A stretch of 64,000 bases of DNA, from the NCBI RefSeq assembly GCF_002099195.1, contig NZ_NBYX01000014.1:156213-220212 (forward strand), given 5' to 3'. Shown piece by piece: positions 17,891 to 25,551 of this stretch. The stretch comes from Burkholderia puraquae (GTDB lineage Bacteria > Pseudomonadota > Gammaproteobacteria > Burkholderiales > Burkholderiaceae). Position 1 is the stretch's first letter. Every line of letters begins with the position of its first letter. Made by a program: the position numbers and the translations under genes. Below the pieces are notes generated by a model. It searched no databases. It was given only the letters and a program-made list of their open reading frames with translations, and was not told the DNA's origin.

Positions 17891-18052
17891 CCTGTCGCAA
17901 CGATAGACCTGCGCCACCCTGCGGCCCCCGCGGGAGGCGTACTCGACGGACGCCGTTGCGCAACGATCCGGTCGTTTCGGGATGCGCGTCCGTCGCTTGC
18001 GACCGACTGACCCATGGCGTGCCTCGAGTGTCGCGCCGCGAAGGAGATTGCG

Positions 18053-19756
18053 ATGGACAAGGACAAGAAGCCAACCGCCGCGAAGGCGGCAGCCGTGCCG
18101 GCGGACGATGTCGCCGCCGCACCGGATGTCATGCCGCCCGATTCGGCCGACGATGCGGTTCATGTGACGAGCGGCAAGCGCCAGTATCTGATTGCGCCGC
18201 GGCGCGGCGCGCTCGCTCGCCAGGCCGCAGTGACGCCGATGTCGGCGCACGACCTCGACAATGCGGTCGGCCGGCTGCCCGGCGTCGAAGTCGTGCGCGT
18301 GATCAACAGCCACAAGAACGCGCAGATGATGTCCGCGCGGCCGGACGAAGCGACCGACACGTACGTCGTCAAGATGGACCCCGCACACGCGCAACTGCTG
18401 CAGGCGACGGCGCCGCCGGAAATGATCGTCGAGGAGGACCATCCGCTCGGTTACGGGAAAAAGCCGGTACAGGAATCCGGCGCCGAGCTTCGTCCGCAGG
18501 CGGCAATCGCGTCGACGATCCTGCGCCCGGTGACGATCCGCGTGCTGGGTGCGGACGATCAACCCCAGCCCGGCGTTCCGGTGACGCTCACGGGCGACGG
18601 CTTCCCGGTGAGCGGTACCACCGACGCGCGAGGCGAAACGACCCTGGCTGTCGCGCAGATGGCGCCCGGTCCGCTCCAGTCGCTGGCGGTGCGGCCGTCC
18701 CACACGTACTGGAATGTCTACCTGTCGGCGCCGCTGCTGTCGAGCGACCAGGCGAACGTGGTGCGGCTCACGCCGTTGTCCCAGCCGAACCCGAACGTTC
18801 CGCCGCGTGCTCCGCTCGGGTGGGGGCAGCGCCTGATGGGCCTCGACGAGCTTCCCGCCACGACGACAGGGCGGGGCGTCCGCGTCGCGATCGTGGATTC
18901 GGGGGCGGACGCGTCGCATCCGCTGCTGAACCATATCGTGCGCGGCGCCGATCTGACCAACGACCAGAACCCGGATACCTGGAAGAACGACGTGATCGGC
19001 CACGGATCGCATTGCGCGGGCGTGATCGCCGCGCGCATCAGTCCGCAGGCCGCCGACGCGCAGATGGCGATGCGTGGCTTCGCGCCCGATGCGGAGATCC
19101 ATGTGCTGAAGATCTTCCCCGGCGGCCAGTTCAGTACGCTGATCCAGGCGCTCGACTATTGCATCGACCACGACATCGACGTCGTGAACCTGAGCCTCGG
19201 CGCACCGCAGGCGTCGCTCGCCGTCGAGCAGAAGCTGATGGAGGCCGTGCAATCCGGCGTCGCTTGCATCGTCGCGGCCGGCAATTCGGGCGGCCCGGTC
19301 CAGTACCCGGCGTCGTCGCCGTACGTGCTCGCGGTATCGGCGCTGGGTCTGCATCGCGAGTTGCCCGTCAACACGTGGGAGCAAACGCAAATTGTCGCGC
19401 AGGCTGCGACGGCTGACGGCCTCTTCTCGCCGACGTTCTCGTGCCACGGTCCGCAGATCGGCGTGTGCGGGCCGGGAGTGGGCGTCGTATCGACGGTGCC
19501 GGGTGCGGCGTTCAATGCCGAATCCGGCACGTCGATGGCGGCGCCGCACATCACGGGGCTCGCGGCGCTGCTGGTGAGCGATCCGCAGATCGCCGGCCAT
19601 CTCGGGCCGCGCCGGCCGGAACGCGTCGCCGCGCTGTTTCAGCTGATCCGGATGATCTGCACGCCGATCATGCAGTACGACGTCACGAACCGCTTCGGCG
19701 CAGGCCTGCCGCGCTTCCAGAACCTTCGCCAGCTGTTGCAGCAAGCGGGCCGCTGA
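18053..19756 (+). CDS. Subtilisin-like serine protease (peptidase S8) without signal peptide
   Basis: A 567-residue protein. The catalytic triad is complete: Asp in VAIVDSGADASHP, His in GHGSHCAGVIAA and Ser in SGTSMAAPHITGLAALL; the oxyanion Asn is in AAGNSGGP. Before the S8 domain (from about residue 260) lie a polar N-terminus (MDKDKKPTAAKAAA), an inhibitor-like alpha/beta stretch with VEVVRVINSHKNAQMM, and a beta-rich domain (TILRPVTIRVLG...GVPVTLTGDGFPVSGTTDAR) like a carboxypeptidase-regulatory/Ig-like fold. No signal peptide or transmembrane segment is seen, so it acts in the cytoplasm or leaves by a non-Sec route. AAGGAGA seven bases upstream fixes ATG 18053. It may process the repeat protein encoded just upstream; that is inference. 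Confidence 0.88.
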   Translation: MDKDKKPTAAKAAAVPADDVAAAPDVMPPDSADDAVHVTSGKRQYLIAPRRGALARQAAVTPMSAHDLDNAVGRLPGVEVVRVINSHKNAQMMSARPDEATDTYVVKMDPAHAQLLQATAPPEMIVEEDHPLGYGKKPVQESGAELRPQAAIASTILRPVTIRVLGADDQPQPGVPVTLTGDGFPVSGTTDARGETTLAVAQMAPGPLQSLAVRPSHTYWNVYLSAPLLSSDQANVVRLTPLSQPNPNVPPRAPLGWGQRLMGLDELPATTTGRGVRVAIVDSGADASHPLLNHIVRGADLTNDQNPDTWKNDVIGHGSHCAGVIAARISPQAADAQMAMRGFAPDAEIHVLKIFPGGQFSTLIQALDYCIDHDIDVVNLSLGAPQASLAVEQKLMEAVQSGVACIVAAGNSGGPVQYPASSPYVLAVSALGLHRELPVNTWEQTQIVAQAATADGLFSPTFSCHGPQIGVCGPGVGVVSTVPGAAFNAESGTSMAAPHITGLAALLVSDPQIAGHLGPRRPERVAALFQLIRMICTPIMQYDVTNRFGAGLPRFQNLRQLLQQAGR

Positions 19757-19832
19757 CGGCGCGCGTGCCGCGCCGGCCGCCGGCCGATTCCGTCGGCCGG
19801 CGCAAGTCGTCACACACGAGGAGAAACGCATC

Positions 19833-20492
19833 ATGTCGATCCTGTTGCGCATTACCCGGGCTGCCTGTGCCGCCAGCCTGATTCTGACCTGCGTCGGCGC
19901 GCACGCGCAGAACTGGACGCTGGTGCTGTCCTGGAAGCTCGGCGAGTGCGTCGGCGGCGATGGCGCCCAGACGTGCACGGCGGGCCAGCCGCCGTCCGCG
20001 CGCCAGGCCGCGGACGGCGCGCCGATCCGGATCACGGCGACCGGCCTGTACACGCCGCGGCGCGACTGCGACACGACGCCGGTGCCGGCCGGCACGCTGT
20101 CCGACGAAGCCGCGCCGTATATCGCGCCGGCGAGCGCCGACGCCTTCCAGCAGCACTGGAATCGCTACGGGAGCTGCACGGGATACGCGCCTGCCGGTTA
20201 TGCCGCCGAGCTCGCCGCAATGGCGCGCGCGGTCGGCCTCACGAATCTCGGCCGCTACCTGGGGGAGCACGACAACAAGGTGGTGCGGCTCGACGAGCTG
20301 AAGAACGCGCAATTGCACGATTTCTTCCTCGGTGCGGACAAGTCCGTGCAGTTCCTGTGCACGCCCGAAGGACGCCTCGCGGAGGTGCGCTACCGGCTGC
20401 GCGACTGGTCCGACGTGTTCGTGTATCGCGACAAGGGCGGCATGCTCGTCATGGCGCCGGACGGCAATTGCGGCGACGAAGTGCGGCTGTAG
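19833..20492 (+). CDS. RNase T2-fold secreted protein lacking the catalytic residues
   Basis: A 219-residue protein with a signal peptide (cleavage near AHA-Q, residue 26). The mature start WTLVLSWKLGEC matches the first strand of RNase T2 enzymes, and the later blocks line up in order: RITATGLYTP where active enzymes have I/V-H-G-L-W-P (CAS I), HWNRYGSC where they have HEWxKHGxC or, in E. coli RNase I, EYAKHGAC (CAS II), then SVQFLCTPEGRLAEVRY and a final NC. The CAS I histidine is Thr, and the CAS II Glu and His are His and Tyr. It should therefore bind rather than cut RNA. AGGAG precedes ATG 19833. It lies in the repeat-protein cluster, 76 bases after the subtilase. Confidence 0.72.
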   Translation: MSILLRITRAACAASLILTCVGAHAQNWTLVLSWKLGECVGGDGAQTCTAGQPPSARQAADGAPIRITATGLYTPRRDCDTTPVPAGTLSDEAAPYIAPASADAFQQHWNRYGSCTGYAPAGYAAELAAMARAVGLTNLGRYLGEHDNKVVRLDELKNAQLHDFFLGADKSVQFLCTPEGRLAEVRYRLRDWSDVFVYRDKGGMLVMAPDGNCGDEVRL

Positions 20493-20526
20493 CGCACGTT
20501 GCCAGCTGACACGTTGGAGAATCGCC

Positions 20527-21585
20527 ATGCGAACGCATCGATCGTGGTTCCGGGCAGCGCCGGACGCACCGCCCGAAGCGAACGGCGCTGACGCGGCCCC
20601 GTCGACGCGCGATCTGGTCGGGCAGTTGCAGACCGAATGCAATGCGATGGCGCGCTACGCGCTGCAGCACGGGATTGCCGTCGCCCCCGACCTGATCGCG
20701 CAATTGTCGATGCTGATGGCGGCGGTGTCGCATACCGTGGCCGACACCGCCGCCTACGACGCGTCGTCGGTACACGGCGCATCGTACGCGCTTGCCGCGA
20801 TTCATCGCCGGCTTGCAGTCGCGATCGCGCCGGCGACGCCGCAGGCCATCACGCTGCTCGACCGCGAACTGCGCGTCCGCTCGCGCTTCGCGTGGCTCGG
20901 ACCCGTGCCGCTGATTCGCGCGCTGACGCTTTCCGCCGCGACGTTCCTGGTCGCCGTGATCGCGACGTCGCTGTCGCCGGAAGTGTCGGTTGCGAACATC
21001 GATCAGGGGTTTCTCGATTCGCACGGCACCCGGCTGTTGTGGAATGCGCTGTTCCTGCTGTTCTGCGCGGGGCTCGGCGCGTCGTTTGCCACGCTGTTCC
21101 AGGCTCACCGCTACGTCGCGAATTCGACCTACGACCCGAAGTACGACGCGTCGTACGGCGCGCGGCTGATTCTCGGCGTGATCGCCGGCCTGATCCTCGT
21201 CGAGTTGCTGCCGCCTCACCTGTACGACGGCGGCAGCATGCGCAGCTTCGGCAAGCCGGCGCTTGCGATGCTTGGCGGGTTTTCCGCGACGGCCGTGCAT
21301 CGGCTGCTGCACCGGCTCGTCGAGACGCTCGAGACGCTCGTGCGCGGCGATACGGCAGCCGCCGCACAGGCGACGTTCGAAGCGCATCGCGCCCATGCGG
21401 CGACCGAGCGTGTGCAATGGCAAAGCGAACTCGCGGCGGATCTGCTGCGGCTTCAGCAATCGCTTGAAGCGGGGATGCCGGCCGATGCGGTCAAGCAGCG
21501 GCTCGCCGAATTCACGCGCGCGATGCTGTCGGCGGATGTGCCGCAGGCAGGGCGTCGCGACGGCGCAAACGCAATCGGGGAATGA
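20527..21585 (+). CDS. Unknown integral membrane protein
   Basis: I do not recognise the family. The 352-residue protein has a soluble N-terminus (about 1-125, helical, rich in Ala/His), then four hydrophobic segments: LIRALTLSAATFLVAVIATS, LLWNALFLLFCAGLGASFA, LILGVIAGLILVELLPP and PALAMLGGFSATAVH, with a C-terminal helical, coiled-coil-like tail (about 265-340). GGAG lies seven bases before ATG 20527. The stop overlaps the next start (ATGA at 21582), so it is probably co-translated with the DUF4239 protein and may form a complex with it. Confidence 0.78.
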   Translation: MRTHRSWFRAAPDAPPEANGADAAPSTRDLVGQLQTECNAMARYALQHGIAVAPDLIAQLSMLMAAVSHTVADTAAYDASSVHGASYALAAIHRRLAVAIAPATPQAITLLDRELRVRSRFAWLGPVPLIRALTLSAATFLVAVIATSLSPEVSVANIDQGFLDSHGTRLLWNALFLLFCAGLGASFATLFQAHRYVANSTYDPKYDASYGARLILGVIAGLILVELLPPHLYDGGSMRSFGKPALAMLGGFSATAVHRLLHRLVETLETLVRGDTAAAAQATFEAHRAHAATERVQWQSELAADLLRLQQSLEAGMPADAVKQRLAEFTRAMLSADVPQAGRRDGANAIGE

Positions 21586-22541
21586 CCATGCTCTTTCTCT
21601 ACAACTGGCCATCGTGGCTGATGGGGGCGTTCGTCGTGATCGCGACCGTCGCGGCTGCGCTCGGCGGCTACGCGCTGTTCCGTCGCATCCTGCCCGTCGA
21701 CCTGTTGCCGGAGCAGCGGGGGATGGCGATCACGATGGTGTCGGTCATCACGACGATCAACTCGTTGCTCGTCGCGTTTTCGGCGATCAGCGTGTGGGAC
21801 GCATACAACGGCGCGGAGCGTACGGTCGACGCAGAAGCGACCGCGGCCGGTGAGCTGTCGCGCGATCTCGCTGCGTTCGGCGACCCGGTTGCCGATGCCG
21901 CATCGGGGGCGCTGCGTGCCTATCTCGACGGTGTCGTCCGTTACGAGTGGCCGAAGATGCAGCAGCACGCGAGTGCCGATGCACAGGCGGCGGCCCGCTT
22001 CGATCGCCTGTTCGACATGGCCAACCGGATCGAGCCGCGCAGCGAGCGGCAGCGGGTGCTGCTCGGCGAGGTGCTCGCGCGGATGAACGAGATGGCGAAG
22101 CATCGCGAACAGCGCCTGCTGACGCTCGACGTCGCGATGCCGGCCACGCTGTGGGGTGTGGTGGTGCTCGCGAGCGTCGTGTCGTTTCTGCTTCTCTACA
22201 TCCTCCCGGGCACGCGCTTCAACATCGCACTCGTCACGAGCTGGGCGCTCACGCTCGGCCTCGCGTTCTTCTTCGTGCTTGCCGTCGACCGTCCGTTCGC
22301 GGGCGAAGTCAGCGTCAAGCCGGAGCCGCTACGCGTGATTGTCGCTGCGATGGACGCGCAATCGCAGCGCCGCGAGTCGGCTGCATCGCGCGACACGCCA
22401 GCGTCGCCGCGCAATCCGCCGAGGACGCGCATCGACGGTGGCGCTGCGGCGCCTGTCCCGACCGATTCATCACCGCCGGGCGCACTCGCGACCGTCCGGC
22501 CCACCCATGCGCCGCAAGGAGAACACGATGACGCTCGATGA
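21582..22541 (+). CDS. DUF4239-like (bestrophin-like) membrane protein
   Basis: A 319-residue membrane protein resembling the DUF4239 family, distant relatives of bestrophin channels. Pattern: TM1 (about 10-34), the conserved block MAITMVSVITTINSLLVAFSAI (TM2, about 49-70), a soluble helical domain with EATAAGELSRDLAAF, then two close helices (ATLWGVVVLASVVSFLLLYI and FNIALVTSWALTLGLAFFFV) and the family-typical DRPFAGEVSVKPEPLR. The C-terminal 60 residues are a polar, Pro/Arg-rich extension. Both ends are coupled: the start overlaps the previous stop, and the GH19 start lies within its last codons. Confidence 0.82.
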   Translation: MTMLFLYNWPSWLMGAFVVIATVAAALGGYALFRRILPVDLLPEQRGMAITMVSVITTINSLLVAFSAISVWDAYNGAERTVDAEATAAGELSRDLAAFGDPVADAASGALRAYLDGVVRYEWPKMQQHASADAQAAARFDRLFDMANRIEPRSERQRVLLGEVLARMNEMAKHREQRLLTLDVAMPATLWGVVVLASVVSFLLLYILPGTRFNIALVTSWALTLGLAFFFVLAVDRPFAGEVSVKPEPLRVIVAAMDAQSQRRESAASRDTPASPRNPPRTRIDGGAAAPVPTDSSPPGALATVRPTHAPQGEHDDAR

Positions 22542-23070
22542 ATTCCAGGCTGCCGCCGCGCTATCCGGCGCGCTCGCGCAACGGTGGCATCCGGCGCTTG
22601 CCGCCGCGATGGCGGAGTTCGGCATTTCGACCCCCGCGCGTATGGCGGCGTTCGTCGCGCAAACGGGCCACGAGACGCTCGGCTTCACGCTCACGCGCGA
22701 GCTGTGGGGGCCGACGGCCGCGCAGCGCGCCTATGAACCGCCGTCGCGCAAGGCTGCGATGCTCGGCAACGTTCAGCCGGGCGACGGCCGGCGTTTCCTC
22801 GGGCGCGGGCTCATTCAGATCACGGGGCGTGCGAACTATCGCGAATGCGGCAACGCACTCGGCGCCGATCTCGAGCGCGAGCCGGAGCGCCTCGAGCACG
22901 AGCCGCTGGCCGCGCGTTCGGCGGCCTGGTGGTGGGCGCGGCACGGCTGCAACGCGATCGCCGATTCGGGCGATTTTGCGTTGCTGACGCGACGCATCAA
23001 CGGCGGTGTGAACGGACTCGAAGACCGGATGCGCCGATGGGCGATCGCGAAGAAGGTGATGTGCCTGTGA
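22528..23070 (+). CDS. GH19 chitinase-like / endolysin-type muramidase
   Basis: A 180-residue single-domain glycoside hydrolase family 19 protein like phage endolysins. The catalytic Glu is in FVAQTGHETLGF (about residue 51); RFLGRGLIQITGRANYRECG is the substrate-binding core, and AARSAAWWWARHGCN with TRRINGGVNGLEDR completes the lysozyme-like fold. No signal peptide is present, as in phage-type lysins that need a holin or other route. It probably cleaves peptidoglycan (or chitin). GCAAGGAGA precedes ATG 22528, which overlaps the DUF4239 gene by 14 bases. Position beside two membrane proteins fits a lysis or export function. Confidence 0.88.
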   Translation: MTLDEFQAAAALSGALAQRWHPALAAAMAEFGISTPARMAAFVAQTGHETLGFTLTRELWGPTAAQRAYEPPSRKAAMLGNVQPGDGRRFLGRGLIQITGRANYRECGNALGADLEREPERLEHEPLAARSAAWWWARHGCNAIADSGDFALLTRRINGGVNGLEDRMRRWAIAKKVMCL

Positions 23071-23280
23071 GCGTGCGGCATGCAGTGAAGACTGACCAAC
23101 CAACGGAGGGCAATATCATGAACACGTGAACCAGAGTGGAACGTCCATACGCTTTCCTTATTCCGGTTGCCCTGGAGGCATGCCTGCGTTCCGGAAGCAT
23201 GGTGTCGCGTTGACGATATGCGCCGCCCGCAATTCCAGATTTGCCTCCGAGGGGCCAATAATTCATTAGGATCACATATC

Positions 23281-23766
23281 ATGACATTCACGCCTCAAAC
23301 ACGGAAACATCTCGGCCATGACGATCAGGCGAGAGACTGGCTTGACGAGACGATCGGTAACGTCGTGCTCGACCGTCCGGTGAGTAACCCGTCCTACACG
23401 AAGACGGATGGAGAAAACAGCGGCCCGCTGAAACACTACGTTCCGTACAACTGGATCATGAAGAATATTGCCGACAATTACGTCATTGGCGTAACGAGAA
23501 GGCAAGCCGTTGCCAACGTGTCCGGTCTGTTGCATCGGATAGGGCGACCTGCGCTTGGCTTGCCGACCGACCCGGCCGATTTCGACACGTCGATTCGCGA
23601 CAGCGTTTATGCGATCTGCGACTGGGAGGAAAACCTGTTCAAGTCGTCATCGTCCGGCGACGCGCGAGGAACGCGGCTCGACGTACCGAACGATCCTGGC
23701 GTGCTTGCGAGGGTCGGACAGGCACAAGCCAGCCTGGGCGATCTGGCGAATCGGCCGCTTCAATGA
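23281..23766 (+). CDS. Hypothetical protein, last gene of the repeat-protein cluster
   Basis: A 161-residue soluble, neutral to acidic protein without signal peptide, membrane segment or recognised motif. It opens MTFTPQTRKHLGHDDQARDW, has a compact tryptophan/tyrosine-containing middle (HYVPYNWIMKNIADNYVIGV) and a low-complexity serine stretch (FKSSSSGDARG). A stretch of 210 bases separates it from the GH19 gene; an ATTAGGATC sequence is upstream. It might be an immunity or accessory protein; there is no sequence evidence for either. Confidence 0.6.
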   Translation: MTFTPQTRKHLGHDDQARDWLDETIGNVVLDRPVSNPSYTKTDGENSGPLKHYVPYNWIMKNIADNYVIGVTRRQAVANVSGLLHRIGRPALGLPTDPADFDTSIRDSVYAICDWEENLFKSSSSGDARGTRLDVPNDPGVLARVGQAQASLGDLANRPLQ

Positions 23767-24254
23767 GACGAGTTGCCGGCGTCGTCACCGTGTTTTGGCT
23801 CGCCGGCAACCAACGACGCGCTTGCTCGAATGTGCGGCAAGGACGACGGCCGCACACACCGCTCGATCGGCGGCACGGGGTTGAACGCTGAAGCCGCTCC
23901 GGTGCGGGCGGGCGACTTCGGCGAGCCGGCTGGCGGACAGCTCTGGATGTGGCGCCGAATCGGAGCGAGCCGGACACGAAGAGGTGGCCCGTCGCGGGGG
24001 AACCTGGCAAATGAGGTTCCGTCGGCCGGGTAGTCGAGCGATGTGTTGCTCGCGATGGGCCGTCGCCCGTATCGGGTGCTGCCGGCATCATGTTGCGCGA
24101 TCCGAACGGTACCTCGCGGTCGGGATCGGAAAATCTTGATCGGGAAAAGCACTAAAAGTTTGCGAATTTTTTCCGGGCTATAGTGGAATCACTGAAGGTA
24201 GGCGCGGCGTTCCTTGCCGATACCGTTCAGGTAATGACTGTAGACGGGTGCTGT
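23767..24254. other. Intergenic region
   Basis: Nearly 490 bases with no gene I can support; short frames here have atypical composition and no ribosome binding sites. A TATAGT at 24179-24184 could be the -10 box for the small membrane protein that follows. Confidence 0.4.
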
Positions 24255-24467
24255 ATGAAAAATAAAATCGAAAGGACCGCCGGACCGATCTGGGGCGTGG
24301 CGGCAGGATTGCTTCTTGCTGCCGCAGGATTGAGTCTCGGCATCTTCCCGGCGTCCTTGCACAGCTCGGGAAGCGCGAACGACTTCATGGCGTCCGGCGT
24401 TGCGATGCTGGGCATCTTCGTGGTCGTCTATTCCACACGCGAATTACGCAGAAAGCGCGCGCACTGA
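24255..24467 (+). CDS. Small two-helix membrane protein
   Basis: A 70-residue protein with two predicted transmembrane helices (GPIWGVAAGLLLAAAGLSLG and FMASGVAMLGIFVVVYS) and a basic C-terminus (RELRRKRAH). Function unknown. ATG 24255 gives a sensible positive-inside N-terminus (MKNKIER); the frame is open to a GTG at 24183, but that would sit on the candidate -10 box. No strong ribosome binding site is seen, so the start is uncertain. Confidence 0.5.
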   Translation: MKNKIERTAGPIWGVAAGLLLAAAGLSLGIFPASLHSSGSANDFMASGVAMLGIFVVVYSTRELRRKRAH

Positions 24468-24502
24468 GCGTTCGCGCGTCGCGGATCCACGAAAGGCGAC
24501 TT

Positions 24503-24520
24503 GAGCCGGCCCGCCGGCTC
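24503..24520. terminator. Small hairpin between convergent genes
   Basis: GAGCCGG pairs with CCGGCTC around CCCG, between two convergent stop codons. It has no T run on either strand, so its role as a terminator is weakly supported. Confidence 0.35.
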
Positions 24521-24544
24521 ATGGGTGCGCGCGTCCGTAGCGCG

Positions 24545-24970
24545 CTACGTCTTGGTGATTTCGTGCTTATAAACGAGTTCGACGATGCGCTTCGTCGGAA
24601 TGCTGGCACGCAATCCGTCGACGCTGTCGATCGGAAACCACTTGCATTTCTCGATCTCGTTGTTCGCTTGCGGCGTCTGGTCAGGGGCGACTCCAGCGAA
24701 GAACACGTGATGTATCTTGGCGAGCCCGGTGAACTGCATCGAGTACACGAGATTCTGGCCAGTCATGCCGGTTTCTTCGGATAACTCGCGATGTGCGGCT
24801 TCGAGCGGTGTTTCCCCGCGCTTGATCGTGCCGCCGGGAAGGGCCCAGCGCGACGCGGCACGGGCGACGAGCAGTACTTGTTCGCCGCGGTAGCAGACGA
24901 CGGTCGCGCGTTCCTTGACCGGAACGGCGCTCGCTTCGGGGGCGATGTTGGGGGCGGGCGCTTTGGGCAT
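24545..24970 (-). CDS. Nudix hydrolase
   Basis: A 141-residue single-domain Nudix protein that should hydrolyse a nucleoside diphosphate linked to another group. The full Nudix box is present in GGTIKRGETPLEAAHRELSE followed by ETGM (Gx5Ex7REUxEExGU). Upstream strand ERATVVCYRGEQVLLVARAA and downstream HHVFFAGVAPDQ fit the fold. The N-terminal 15 residues are a Pro/Ala-rich extension. Substrate cannot be told. It is divergent from the next hypothetical gene. Confidence 0.88.
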   Translation of the reverse strand: MPKAPAPNIAPEASAVPVKERATVVCYRGEQVLLVARAASRWALPGGTIKRGETPLEAAHRELSEETGMTGQNLVYSMQFTGLAKIHHVFFAGVAPDQTPQANNEIEKCKWFPIDSVDGLRASIPTKRIVELVYKHEITKT

Positions 24971-25032
24971 GGTGGGATTCTAACCAGCACAAATCGATCG
25001 GCCAAGGCCGCCTGACCGGGTTTGACTTTTGA

Positions 25033-25386
25033 TTGCCGTCGACACGCGGGTTGCCGCCCGGTGTCGCGCTTCAGTGGATCGAGGCCGACATGGCGCCGCT
25101 TGCCGAAGCCGCCGCGCGGATTGCGCCAGCCGCGCCGTCCGCGTTCGACGTGCCGATCTGCAACGTGGGCTTCTGGGCGGCGACGGCCTTCACGTGCCTG
25201 CAACTCGGCAACCTGAACACCGACGATGCGTTGTCCGTTCCGGTCGAAGAGGCCGCGGCGCGCGGCGATGGCGGGCTGGTGCCGATTCGCGACGTGGTGG
25301 CTGTCGTGCGTACGCTGCTGCATGTGTCCGATGCCGCGTTCGTACGGGAGCGGGTGATGCCGGCGATAGCGGACGAGCGGTTTTGA
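25033..25386 (+). CDS. Hypothetical protein
   Basis: A frame of up to 117 residues that I do not recognise. The conserved-looking part starts near VALQWIEADMAPL and continues with FDVPICNVGFWAATAFTCLQLGNL and a helical C-terminus (VVAVVRTLLHVSDAAFVRERV). The start is unclear: TTG 25033, TTG 25051 or ATG 25090. Codon use is normal for this genome. It could be the 3' remnant of a longer gene. Confidence 0.45.
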   Translation: MPSTRGLPPGVALQWIEADMAPLAEAAARIAPAAPSAFDVPICNVGFWAATAFTCLQLGNLNTDDALSVPVEEAAARGDGGLVPIRDVVAVVRTLLHVSDAAFVRERVMPAIADERF

Positions 25387-25498
25387 GTGTGGCGCGGCGC
25401 TGCGCGCGGTCGGGGAAACGGGGCGCGTGACCGGAATCGGTCGGTTGGCGATGCGCCGATTATGTTGCCTGCACCGGGAGCCACGGGTGCCGACTGGT

Positions 25499-25538
25499 AC
25501 GACGCGCGGTGCGGCCCGTCAGGCGCACCGCGCGTCGT
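25499..25538. terminator. Long perfect inverted repeat downstream of the purine permease gene
   Basis: Fifteen bases (ACGACGCGCGGTGCG) are perfectly repeated in inverse after a ten-base loop. It lies 14 bases past the permease stop on the minus strand and between convergent genes. There is no T run, so it may act as a Rho-assisted terminator or mRNA 3'-end barrier. Confidence 0.5.
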
Positions 25539-25551
25539 GCGGTTCATCCGG

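Noticed and set aside
16280..20095. A 1271-codon minus-strand frame across the repeat protein and subtilase
   Set aside because: The opposite strand carries genes with recognised domains and ribosome binding sites; the frame has the Arg/Glu-rich composition of GC-driven artefacts.
23773..24033. An 86-codon frame after the cluster
   Set aside because: No ribosome binding site, composition unlike neighbouring genes and no recognisable features.
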